64,000 nt of DNA from Acinetobacter tjernbergiae DSM 14971 = CIP 107465 (GTDB lineage: Bacteria > Pseudomonadota > Gammaproteobacteria > Pseudomonadales > Moraxellaceae), in contig NZ_KB894367.1 in the NCBI RefSeq assembly GCF_000374425.1, positions 1 through 64,000 on the forward strand, in the 5' to 3' direction. Under the pieces are notes generated by a model. The model was not told the DNA's origin and did not search any database. It worked only from the letters and a program-made list of their open reading frames with translations. The translations under genes were made by a program, and so were the position numbers. Every line of letters starts with the position of its first letter. Within the stretch, counting starts at the first letter, position 1. Positions 44,627 to 53,513 of this stretch are shown piece after piece.

Positions 44627-45250
44627 TTAACCTAATCTCATTTGATGATAAGGATACAGTAATCCTTGTAAAATCTGTGCCTTATAATAGCCGAAAGTTA
44701 AATGATTGACCTGAATTTTAAACTGTCTAGTCGCTAAATTTTTGATGCGTTCCAGTACGATATCACTTTGCCATGTCTGTTGATAAAGTCCTAACGTGAT
44801 ATGTGGGCAATAATCGAGTGCTGCAATTTCATTTGAACCTTGAGCAAGCTGTTGGCGAATTTTAGACAGTGTGTTATTGGTATCATTGACCTGTAAAAAT
44901 AAAGCACTACTAAAACTATCAATCTGGGTGATTTCTAGTTCAAATGGCTTTAACTGCAATTGTTTAAGTAAGTCGATCTGTCGATTTAATTGTACAAGCT
45001 GGAAATCATCATCATATTTCTTAAAATCTGCTGTCAAAAAACCGCAAACAAACAAAGTAATGTGATACTGGCGCTGATTTGATGGGATGAGAAGATTTGA
45101 AAATGGTGTTCTGAGCTGATCTAGATACCGAATCAATTCAGGTTGATCAATTTCGATATACCACAGCCCATAGTCTGAACGACCCAAATGCCATTCAGGA
45201 TAATCTCGCAGTTCAGTTGCAATCAGTTGAGTAGATGCCTGTAATAACAC
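44627..45250 (-). CDS. 2H phosphoesterase (LigT/2'-5' RNA ligase-like)
   Basis: This 207-residue protein has two HxT motifs, YHITLFVCGF (about 63) and PHITLGLY (about 150), the hallmark of 2H phosphoesterases acting on cyclic phosphates or 2'-5' bonds. It is the first gene of the cobU-cobT-cobC operon. A cobalamin role would be new to me; it may simply be co-transcribed. Confidence 0.75.
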   Translation of the reverse strand: MLLQASTQLIATELRDYPEWHLGRSDYGLWYIEIDQPELIRYLDQLRTPFSNLLIPSNQRQYHITLFVCGFLTADFKKYDDDFQLVQLNRQIDLLKQLQLKPFELEITQIDSFSSALFLQVNDTNNTLSKIRQQLAQGSNEIAALDYCPHITLGLYQQTWQSDIVLERIKNLATRQFKIQVNHLTFGYYKAQILQGLLYPYHQMRLG

Positions 45251-45329
45251 AACGTCTAAATCATCTTTAAAGTTGTGTTATTCAAACACAAATCAATTAA
45301 AACATTAAAGTTCTTTTCAATATTTCATT

Positions 45330-47459
45330 TCAAACAGACTCCGACTTGATCTCCCCAAACATCTCGTTAAACGCTAAATCGACATCGGCTAATTCATGTT
45401 GAATACCTTGATAAAGCTGATCTAACAACTGTTTCTTTTGAGTTTCGGTCACATCCATGTAGGCGACATTTTTTTGAATGTGTTGAACAATCAATATTTC
45501 GTCTAATTCAAGTATCTTCAAAGCATGGGCATATCCATAAATTGCCCCATTTAAGAGATTTTGATGAGGCAACTGTTGTTGAATATGATTCTCTAAGCTT
45601 CCTAAAACACGCTCATTAAAATTAAGCTTTCTTAACGGCTCTCTTGCAACACGTTCACACGGATCTTTATAAGCAGATCGACATGAGTTTAAAAAACTTT
45701 CAGCCATTCGATCCAATTGCTTTTTCTGATTTGGGATTAAATTAGCTAAACCTAATTTAACTTCATCAACCAGTCTTTCAGCATATTGTCGAACTGCTAA
45801 ATCAGCCATTGCAATACCAATCGTCTCATGCCCATTTAAACTGGCATACCAAGCAAGCATGGCATGACAACCATTCCACAAACGATTTTTAATGATTTGA
45901 ATATCCGAAATCTGATCAACCAGAATCATTTGACGCATTTTATGAAGTAATGGACTGCGATTCTCTACATAAATTGGCATATCCGTTTCGCTATGAAACA
46001 AAATTAAGTCCATATTCTGTAGGAACTGGCCGGCTTGGAATTGCCCTTTCATATCGTCTAAGCATGAACTCAGGTATTGTTCTTGTTGCTCAGTTAAAGC
46101 CGTTTCATCTGAGAGTTCAATGCTATCTTCATTTAAATCAGACTGATATTGTTTAAATAATTGGTGTTTGATATTGAGTTGGCGATACAACGCCTGATCT
46201 GTAAGTTTAGAAGCCATCCTGTTTACGACCGTATCACAGAAATAATGTTCAGTTAAAATATGCTCAGCAATATCTTCATCTGTTATTTCAAGCAAAGCTT
46301 CACGGAGGTGCTTCAGTACCAAATATTTTGCACAAACTTTATTCAACACAATTAAGAAAGTAATTGGCTCATCATTTTGTATCTCTTGTGACATAAAACG
46401 TGCGAGCAAGCCTTTTGCAATTATTTTTGCTTCAGATGGAATCGCCTGTTCTGGTAAACACAGCACAATCAAACTCGATTGCATATACATGTCTAACATT
46501 TGCGGCTGATTATCCGCATCAATCACTGTTAGATTTTCGATACGTTCGTCATAAGAACACTGGTTATAGCGAATACTATAGCTTGCGAAACTATTTACAG
46601 ATTCAAGATATAAACGATTTCTAGTTGATGCCAAGATTCGCTGAGGTCGAGTAAAACCATCCCAATGTGATAATACTTGTGCAAGATATCCACCACCGAT
46701 CGCACCAAAACCATGAATCCCAACGGTTAATTGATTCAAACTTTGTGGAAAAGATTCTTGCAACTGCGGCATGCCCATTTCAGGAATATATTGATCTAAA
46801 GCATTCAGGCATTCATTCATGTCCTGATAATAGAATCTTGTTTGAGCCAACACCTGATCACTCGGCTCTTTGATATCTTTAAGTAAAATTGTGACTCCAC
46901 CTGCTTCAGATGCAGAATTAATCCCATTTTCTGAATCTTCAAACATAAGGCACTGTTGCGGTTGTAGATTTAGTCTTTGTGCTGCTGTGATAAAAATTTC
47001 AGGGTGTGGCTTCCCTTGTTCGACTTCATCACCACAAACCAATAAGTCAAAAAATTTATAGACATTGGCATTAATTAGATATTCTTCTGCAATCGCACGA
47101 CGACTCGATGTTGCAACTGCCATTCTTAAACCAGACTTACGCAGACGCTCTAAAACTTGGATTAAGCCCTTTTTAATGGGAACACCATTTTGACGAACAA
47201 ACGCCAGTTCAATTTCATCTGCTCGTTTGCGAATAGCAGTATAAGGAACATCTGTACCATAAAACTTTTGTGCCAGTTGTTCAGATGCTTTTGCACTTAA
47301 CCCTAGACACTGCATCAAATATTCATCTGAGAACTCCTGTCCAATCAACTCATTGGAGGCCTGTTTCAATGTTTGAAAGCGCAAACGCTCAGTATCAAAC
47401 ATTGTTCCATCCATATCAAAAAGTGCCCCTTGGACAGGATAATCATGAAAAATTAACAT
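45330..47459 (-). CDS. mtlD: Bifunctional mannitol-1-phosphate dehydrogenase/phosphatase
   Basis: This 709-residue fusion starts with a HAD phosphatase domain: ALFDMDGTMFDTE (nucleophile D15, acid D17), VATSSRRAIAEEY and CLMFEDSENGINSASEAGG. From about 245 a dehydrogenase domain begins with VGIHGFGAIGGGYLA. Acinetobacter MtlD of this type reduces fructose 6-phosphate and removes the phosphate, making mannitol as a compatible solute under salt stress. The fusion and length match that enzyme from memory. It is transcribed alone; salt induction is expected from the family. Confidence 0.92.
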   Translation of the reverse strand: MLIFHDYPVQGALFDMDGTMFDTERLRFQTLKQASNELIGQEFSDEYLMQCLGLSAKASEQLAQKFYGTDVPYTAIRKRADEIELAFVRQNGVPIKKGLIQVLERLRKSGLRMAVATSSRRAIAEEYLINANVYKFFDLLVCGDEVEQGKPHPEIFITAAQRLNLQPQQCLMFEDSENGINSASEAGGVTILLKDIKEPSDQVLAQTRFYYQDMNECLNALDQYIPEMGMPQLQESFPQSLNQLTVGIHGFGAIGGGYLAQVLSHWDGFTRPQRILASTRNRLYLESVNSFASYSIRYNQCSYDERIENLTVIDADNQPQMLDMYMQSSLIVLCLPEQAIPSEAKIIAKGLLARFMSQEIQNDEPITFLIVLNKVCAKYLVLKHLREALLEITDEDIAEHILTEHYFCDTVVNRMASKLTDQALYRQLNIKHQLFKQYQSDLNEDSIELSDETALTEQQEQYLSSCLDDMKGQFQAGQFLQNMDLILFHSETDMPIYVENRSPLLHKMRQMILVDQISDIQIIKNRLWNGCHAMLAWYASLNGHETIGIAMADLAVRQYAERLVDEVKLGLANLIPNQKKQLDRMAESFLNSCRSAYKDPCERVAREPLRKLNFNERVLGSLENHIQQQLPHQNLLNGAIYGYAHALKILELDEILIVQHIQKNVAYMDVTETQKKQLLDQLYQGIQHELADVDLAFNEMFGEIKSESV

Positions 47460-47680
47460 TTTTACTCCTTTGCTATGAACCAGACTTTTCTTAGGTTAAC
47501 TAAAAAAATGCATCAAAATCCAAGGCGTAAATAAATGAAATAAATTTGATCAAAAAACACACTAAAATGGTTATTTTTTGATTCAAGAGCCTCTCATTTT
47601 GTTAATAATTTGCATTACCCCAAAAAATATGCTTGGTTTTTAAGCAAAAATGGCAAATGTTTGTGCTTATAAACTCGAAT

Positions 47681-48901
47681 CTAAATCACGAGCTTAGTCG
47701 ATGTTTTATTCTGTAGGATTAATATCCAAGCCAAATACAAACCCACACTGAGCATTAACACACTGAGTAAATAAAAAGGTAAATTGATCGCATAGTGATA
47801 TAAAAATGTACTGAGCAAAGGTGCAACAATTAAACCAAGCGCCTGAATTGCAGTACATAAACTTGCCATTTTAATTTGTGCACTTTGGCTCACTGATTGT
47901 GCTGCCCCTGTCGTAAATGCAGGAAGCAGGCTTGCAACCCCTATTCCATATAAAATATAGCTGGCTTGGAAAAAGATGATTTGATCTGCATTTAACGACA
48001 ATAATAAACCAGCAAGCATTGCCGTAATCCCTAAGCCTACCAAGGCTTGTAAGCTTAATCTGACAATTTTCACGATAATAATCTGAGTCAGAACCAAACT
48101 AAAACCAACAATTAACATACACTGAGAAAAGTAGCTTGCACTCTGCTGTATGTTGAGTTGAAAGCGATCCTGAATATAAAATCCTGCTGTCATATTCAAA
48201 GTCACGATTGCCATATAAGTACTAAAACCAAGGATTAACCACGGTAAAGCTGGCTTGATTGAAAACGCTGTTGATTCATCTTTTAAGCTTTGTTGTTGTA
48301 TTAAATTGATCTGAGCAATCGTGTCTTTATGAAAAAATACGGTCAGTAAAACACTAAAGATCATCAATACAATAACAGCCACCCACATTGACAATAAAAT
48401 CCCACCTAGCAACAAAATAGAAGTTACAAATGGCCCAATGATCATCCCTAAACTGTTCATTGCACCGTACATTGCCATTTTCTGACTTCGTTGTTCTGTA
48501 TTAATGACATGCTGCATCACATAACTTTGTAAACCAATTTGTGGCATTGCCATGAATGCCCCTGTACTTGAACGGCTGAGTATAAGAAGTATAAAAATTG
48601 CGACAGGAGCTAAACTTTGATTGATGCCAAAATAAAGGATGAGTGTAAAAATCGCCCATGTAATGGTCATCCCCCAAAAACCATAATTCATCAATTGATA
48701 TGGTGTTTGTATTTTTTGATGCTTAGCAATAAAAATTGAAGCAATTGCCATACAAATCGCACCCGCAGATACAATCATGCCCCCCTGAAGCTCGGTTAAG
48801 TGTAACTGCCGAATTAAAGGTGCAAGTAAAGGCAAAATCATGGAAAAACAAGTGCCGTTGGCTAAAGTTGCCCAAGCCAATAATTTAAAATTTCTTTGCA
48901 T
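47681..48901 (-). CDS. MFS transporter of the siderophore locus
   Basis: ATG 48901 (MQRNFKLLAWATLANG, 406 residues) is preferred. An ATG at 48928 falls inside the terminator of the receptor gene. About 12 transmembrane helices are seen, with LSRSSTGAFMAMPQIG in the region of the conserved loop. It is the last gene of the siderophore region and may export or import the siderophore. The acinetoferrin locus, as I recall, has two MFS genes around the receptor, as here. Confidence 0.82.
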   Translation of the reverse strand: MQRNFKLLAWATLANGTCFSMILPLLAPLIRQLHLTELQGGMIVSAGAICMAIASIFIAKHQKIQTPYQLMNYGFWGMTITWAIFTLILYFGINQSLAPVAIFILLILSRSSTGAFMAMPQIGLQSYVMQHVINTEQRSQKMAMYGAMNSLGMIIGPFVTSILLLGGILLSMWVAVIVLMIFSVLLTVFFHKDTIAQINLIQQQSLKDESTAFSIKPALPWLILGFSTYMAIVTLNMTAGFYIQDRFQLNIQQSASYFSQCMLIVGFSLVLTQIIIVKIVRLSLQALVGLGITAMLAGLLLSLNADQIIFFQASYILYGIGVASLLPAFTTGAAQSVSQSAQIKMASLCTAIQALGLIVAPLLSTFLYHYAINLPFYLLSVLMLSVGLYLAWILILQNKTSTKLVI

Positions 48902-48919
48902 AATGAATGTCATAAAAAG

Positions 48920-48945
48920 AAAAGGCATCTAAAAAGATGCCTTTT
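48920..48945 (-). terminator. Hairpin between receptor and last MFS gene
   Basis: AAAAGGCATCT / AGATGCCTTTT is a perfect 11-bp stem with a 4-base loop, 8 bases past the receptor stop. It may attenuate expression of the downstream MFS gene. Confidence 0.85.
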
Positions 48946-48952
48946 GATTGAA

Positions 48953-51208
48953 TTAGTATTTGAGGGTATAGCTCAAACCATAAGTACGACCTTGTGCAGC
49001 TAAACTTGAGATTGCACCATATACAGCTTCAGCAGCTTGACTGTATACCGTTTTATATTCTGTATTCCAAACATTATAGACACCAAAACCAACTGTTCCA
49101 GGGCCTACTTTTGCATTGGCAATCACATCCATCACAGCATAGCCTTTGATTTTGGTCGCAGCGTTAGGGCGAACATTGGTATCGTATTTAGCAACTAAAG
49201 CGTCTTCATAGGCTTTATCTGTTCCTTTGACTGCAAGCATCTGTACTCGTAGTCCATTGCCTTGATTATCTTGCCATTCACCAAATACTGTTCCCTTGAT
49301 TGGAGAAACTTGTAAAGCATTTAGCTCTCGCCAAGTACCAGCAGCATCTTTAAATTGACCTCTAGTATAAGAAACTGTTCCACCAACATTAAATTGATCG
49401 AGTACTGGCATACTTGCATTTGCTTCTAAACCATAAACTCGCTGGTCTGTGTCAGCCACAGTCACGGAACGATCGGCTTTAAACTGAATCACCTTATCAG
49501 ATGTATTGTAGAACGAGGTTAAACCTAAATTCGCTCCATGATCATTCTGCATTCTCCAACCCAACTCGTAGTTGTTAACGGTAATTGGATTTACATTTTC
49601 AGAACGCACAACGTAACTTGCTGAAACATCACGCAATACACGTTGAATATCAGGTAAACTAAAGCCTTGTGAGAAATTAGCAAACACTTGTTGTTGATCA
49701 TTTAATTTATAAACAGCACCTAAATTAAATAAAGTTTTATCATGTTTGACTGAACCAGCCGCAACCATTCCAACGGGTTGTCCCGTAATATCCCCTTGAA
49801 TCGCTGCAACGGTTGGTTTAAATGCTGTTGTATCACTTTCAATACGTTGATAACGTATGCCTGTTTGAACATTCAAAGCATCGGTTAAATCATAATTCGC
49901 TTGAATAAATGTGCCCAAATTTTTAATGGTTGCATCTGGACCAAAAGCATAACTACGACCTGTATTTTTATATTTCAGCCCGTTATTGGTAAAACTATAG
50001 AGATCTGCTGTTTGCTTATCTTTCTCATGGTCATAATCAAGACCATAAGTGAGTTTTAAATCACGATCAATAAGGTTCAGTTTTGATGTCATGGCTGCAC
50101 GCACACCCGCAACATCAATATCAGATTCTGATTGGTATGCTAAATAATAGCCTGCTGGAATAAAGTTGCTTAAAATGGTTGGATAAAATCTTGCTTTTTC
50201 ATTACGGTAATAAGTTTCAACGTTCAGTTCTTGCCCTAACACGTCCGTATTTTGATATTGTGCGTTCACCGCATAGCGTTTAGTAAAGGGTTGTTTATCG
50301 ATTTCGAAACCTTTTAAAGCTTTTAAGCTCGGGGCATTTCCTCTTAAAACAGCAAAGTTTGTACCATAATCAGGGCCATATTCTGAATCTTGTTGATCAT
50401 CATAATATTGAGCGCCAAAGCTTAACTTTTGCTTGTCTGTTAATTGCCAGCTTAAACGACCATTTACATCGACTGTCTCAGTGTCTTGACGATCAGTTTG
50501 TGCGATTTCAGGCCCAATACGATGACCATGACTGTCTTGGATTTCCCCACGTTTGGTATAGCCTGCACCTAAGAAACCATTCCAATCCCCTTGATTAAAT
50601 GCGACTGATTGATAAGCCTCATAAGCAAGTGCATCATTTTTAAAATTATCACCAGAGGTCACGCCAACTTTTGATTCAAAGCTTAAACCTTCCCCAGTAC
50701 CTTTTTTAGTAATAATATTAATAATACCGCCTGTTGCCCCTGAACCATAAATGCTACTTGCACCTGAAACCACTTCAATTTTTTCAATTGAGTCTGGGCT
50801 GATACTATTCAGTTGACGAGCAGCATCACGTGAACCTGTTTGTGCGACACCATCAATCAAAACCAGTACCTGACGACCACGCATCGTTTGACCATAATTG
50901 GTGGTTGTACCACTACTTGGACTCAGTGAAGGAACGAGTTGAGCCAAAATATCTGCAAGTTTTCGCCCAGCAGCAGCTTGTTGCTCAATTTGTTTTTGTT
51001 CAATTGATTGTACTGTCCCCGCAATTTCCGCAATACTTTGAGCTGAACGAGTTGCTGTCACTACGATCGGTGCAAGTTGTGCTGTTTTTTGACTTTCTAC
51101 AACAACTGCTTGAGTAGATGGTGCTGTTTCAACAGTTTGAGCATAAAGTTGTGTACTTATGGCTAAGCTCAACAGTGTGAATGATGTCGAAAGTGAACGA
51201 ACTTTCAT
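48953..51208 (-). CDS. TonB-dependent siderophore receptor
   Basis: This 751-residue precursor has a signal peptide (ending TQLYAQ). The TonB box is APIVVTATRSAQ. The plug carries RQVLVLIDGVAQ and GASSIYGSGATGGIINII, and the barrel ends GRTYGLSYTLKY. Its place between two MFS genes and after the biosynthetic genes makes it the likely receptor for the siderophore made here. It follows the MFS gene by 10 bases. Confidence 0.92.
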   Translation of the reverse strand: MKVRSLSTSFTLLSLAISTQLYAQTVETAPSTQAVVVESQKTAQLAPIVVTATRSAQSIAEIAGTVQSIEQKQIEQQAAAGRKLADILAQLVPSLSPSSGTTTNYGQTMRGRQVLVLIDGVAQTGSRDAARQLNSISPDSIEKIEVVSGASSIYGSGATGGIINIITKKGTGEGLSFESKVGVTSGDNFKNDALAYEAYQSVAFNQGDWNGFLGAGYTKRGEIQDSHGHRIGPEIAQTDRQDTETVDVNGRLSWQLTDKQKLSFGAQYYDDQQDSEYGPDYGTNFAVLRGNAPSLKALKGFEIDKQPFTKRYAVNAQYQNTDVLGQELNVETYYRNEKARFYPTILSNFIPAGYYLAYQSESDIDVAGVRAAMTSKLNLIDRDLKLTYGLDYDHEKDKQTADLYSFTNNGLKYKNTGRSYAFGPDATIKNLGTFIQANYDLTDALNVQTGIRYQRIESDTTAFKPTVAAIQGDITGQPVGMVAAGSVKHDKTLFNLGAVYKLNDQQQVFANFSQGFSLPDIQRVLRDVSASYVVRSENVNPITVNNYELGWRMQNDHGANLGLTSFYNTSDKVIQFKADRSVTVADTDQRVYGLEANASMPVLDQFNVGGTVSYTRGQFKDAAGTWRELNALQVSPIKGTVFGEWQDNQGNGLRVQMLAVKGTDKAYEDALVAKYDTNVRPNAATKIKGYAVMDVIANAKVGPGTVGFGVYNVWNTEYKTVYSQAAEAVYGAISSLAAQGRTYGLSYTLKY

Positions 51209-51217
51209 AAATTACCC

Positions 51218-52468
51218 CTAGGTATGTTGTTGCGTTTGTTTTGCTTTGTGAACTAGAACTTGACTGAGCAAGATGCTCAGTACAGATGCGGCTGCGAGAA
51301 TGAGATAGAAATTTCCATAGCCAAATGCCTTAGCCAAGAAACCCGACATCGCTCCGCCAATGAAATAAACAAGCAGCTCAAAACAGACTAAAATCGTAAA
51401 GTCTGTTCCTGCTTGCTCCTTAGAACTGGTTTGCATGAAATGAGCATATAAAGCGGTCATTGCAACGTAACGAATGGCTAAAATGACCACGACAAATACA
51501 CCAAGTAACATTTGCCATTGATCAAACCAACTCAGTAAGACAGCAGCCCCAAGCAAGGCATAAATCAAAGTTCGTGCCCAACCAGCCCAAATCAATAATT
51601 GAGTCGCTGCTAATTTTTTTAATAAAAATGCTGCGGATACTGCGGCCAATAAACCGACACCAGCCCCGACTACAGACATCAGTACGCCAATGTGTGCCAA
51701 TGACCACTTTTGATCAATCAACATGGGATTGAGCATGGCCATCGCGGGGGCTTCAACCACGCGATAACAGACAATCAAAGCCAAAGCCCATAACATTTCA
51801 GGGCGTTTAAATGCTCGGATGAGGCTCGGTGCTTGCTTGGCAATTTTTTCTGTATTCGATCTTTCTTTGATTTGGAAAATAGCCAACATTGTGAGTGCTG
51901 TCATTGCAGCTAAAGCAATCAATGCCGTTTGCCAACCATAGAGTTGATACAACCATAAAGTGCCAGCACCCCCCACCATACTGCCTAAAGCAACCCCAAT
52001 ACTTTGCGCCATACTGCCAAGGCGATATTCAGACTCGGAAAATGTTTCGACGGTATAACCATCAATCGCAATATCTTGGGTTGCAGCAAAGGTTGAAATC
52101 CATAAACCGACAATCACAAAGACACTTAAACCATAGTCAAACTGTGTCAATGCCAAAGCCACCACGCCCAAAACCAATGCAATCTGAGTAAATAGCAGCC
52201 AAGTTTTGCGTTTACCAAGTGATTTCAAATAAAAACGATCAAGCAATGGTGCCCAAAAAAACTTAAACGCCCATGGGATATACAATAGCGACAACATTCC
52301 AATCCAACGTAAATCCACGCCTTGATGACGTAGAATCGTAGGTAAAGCCACATTGTAAAAATACAGTGGTAAGGCATGTGCTAGGTACAGTACCACCACA
52401 ACCGATAGGCTCAGTGTGGATACTGTTTTGATTGGGAAGGCATTGTCATGATTCAATTGTTGATTCAT
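51218..52468 (-). CDS. MFS transporter, AmpG-like, of the siderophore locus
   Basis: ATG 52468 (MNQQLNHDN, 416 residues) has GAGGTGGTT directly upstream and overlaps the previous stop by 4 bases. The 12-helix protein has FFWAPLLDRFYLKSLGKRKT, an AmpG-type loop. AmpG-like carriers in siderophore loci are usually thought to import the ferri-siderophore across the inner membrane. The direction is inferred. Confidence 0.85.
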   Translation of the reverse strand: MNQQLNHDNAFPIKTVSTLSLSVVVVLYLAHALPLYFYNVALPTILRHQGVDLRWIGMLSLLYIPWAFKFFWAPLLDRFYLKSLGKRKTWLLFTQIALVLGVVALALTQFDYGLSVFVIVGLWISTFAATQDIAIDGYTVETFSESEYRLGSMAQSIGVALGSMVGGAGTLWLYQLYGWQTALIALAAMTALTMLAIFQIKERSNTEKIAKQAPSLIRAFKRPEMLWALALIVCYRVVEAPAMAMLNPMLIDQKWSLAHIGVLMSVVGAGVGLLAAVSAAFLLKKLAATQLLIWAGWARTLIYALLGAAVLLSWFDQWQMLLGVFVVVILAIRYVAMTALYAHFMQTSSKEQAGTDFTILVCFELLVYFIGGAMSGFLAKAFGYGNFYLILAAASVLSILLSQVLVHKAKQTQQHT

Positions 52469-52836
52469 AACCACCTCTGCACAGCCCATTGCACAGCATC
52501 GGCTTGGTTCAAACTGACGAAATAAGGCACATGCCACGCTTTTTGCAAAGCTGGCGTGTCCAATCGAATCCGATCTGCTTCATCTTGAGCAATACGTGCA
52601 AATCCCAAACAATGTTGATAAAAATCAGGTTTATATTGCTTATACCATTTCGCTTGAATTGCTCGATATTCTTCGGGAAATTCGGTATTCACCTCAGTTT
52701 GCATAATCAGCACAAAATTTCTTTTTTGCTCGAAATATTGTTGAATATGCGCTAACCATTGTTCAAATTCTGCCACCGAGACATGCGCGGCAAAACGCAT
52801 GTCTAAGATGTGCATCTCATTGATTGATAAACTCAT
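52465..52836 (-). CDS. Unknown protein encoded in the siderophore operon
   Basis: This 123-residue soluble protein begins MSLSINEMHILDMRFAAHVS and has strand-helix alternation (FVLIMQTEV; FYQHCLGFARIA) resembling small STAS/SpoIIAA-like folds. It overlaps both neighbours by 4 bases, so it is translated with them. I recall a similar small gene in the acinetoferrin cluster. Its role is unknown. Confidence 0.72.
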   Translation of the reverse strand: MSLSINEMHILDMRFAAHVSVAEFEQWLAHIQQYFEQKRNFVLIMQTEVNTEFPEEYRAIQAKWYKQYKPDFYQHCLGFARIAQDEADRIRLDTPALQKAWHVPYFVSLNQADAVQWAVQRWL

Positions 52837-53480
52837 GTAACACTCAGGACTTTGGCTGGCTGATCTGCGAGCTGTTGTTGTAATTGCTGTGATGTTTGGA
52901 GAGATTGACCAAACTTGTTATAAAAAGTTTCTCTAAAGCAGTAGTACAACATGGCAGTTTTCTCAGCCATTGGAATGAGACGTTGGCTTTCGTAGCACAT
53001 CTCCTCGACCACTGCTGCATAAGGCTTAACCGTATGATCTGGTTCACCCACAATTTTTTTGGCTTGAGAATTTTCAAAAATATAGAAACTGAGCAAGCGA
53101 ATAGTTGGACGCAAAAATCCTTTACCAAATACAGACTTATCGCCAAAAAGTAGATGCCAGCCTAGATCATGGTCATCACCCTCGTAATAACGACCTAAAC
53201 GATCTCGTTTACCTTCATAGATTTCGGTATAACCCACATCTTTGCCATCCACACCCACAATCAATAAACGTTGGTGGTCATCTGCAAGCATCTTGTCGAA
53301 ATACACCTGCAAATCCAGTGCAGATTTATTCAATTGCCATTGTGGAATCACATGTGGCTCATGCATCCATTGATGTAATAAAGGAATATCTTGTGGATAT
53401 TGCACTTGTCTTAAATAATATTGCGTCCCATTCTCATGGTATTCATAATAATCAGGGAGTCGCTGAGAGATTGTGTTCAT
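52833..53480 (-). CDS. Siderophore acyltransferase, IucB/RhbD-like GNAT
   Basis: This 215-residue protein has siderophore acetyltransferase features: LLHQWMHEPHVIPQWQLNK, then LIVGVDGKDVGYTEIYEGKR and GDKSVFGKGFLRPTIRLLSF, a GNAT acyl-CoA site. It would acylate the N-hydroxylated diamine before NIS ligation. In acinetoferrin and baumannoferrin the acyl group is a medium-length fatty chain; chain length cannot be read here. Confidence 0.87.
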   Translation of the reverse strand: MNTISQRLPDYYEYHENGTQYYLRQVQYPQDIPLLHQWMHEPHVIPQWQLNKSALDLQVYFDKMLADDHQRLLIVGVDGKDVGYTEIYEGKRDRLGRYYEGDDHDLGWHLLFGDKSVFGKGFLRPTIRLLSFYIFENSQAKKIVGEPDHTVKPYAAVVEEMCYESQRLIPMAEKTAMLYYCFRETFYNKFGQSLQTSQQLQQQLADQPAKVLSVT

Positions 53481-53513
53481 ATCAGACCTTTATTTATTCA
53501 ATCTTAGAAATAG

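Noticed and set aside
45251-45329. Cobalamin riboswitch upstream of the cob genes
   Set aside because: Only 79 bases separate the operon from the mtlD stop, and no B12-box-like sequence was recognised.
48902-48928. Longer start for the last MFS gene (ATG 48928)
   Set aside because: The codon lies within the stem of the terminator after the receptor gene.
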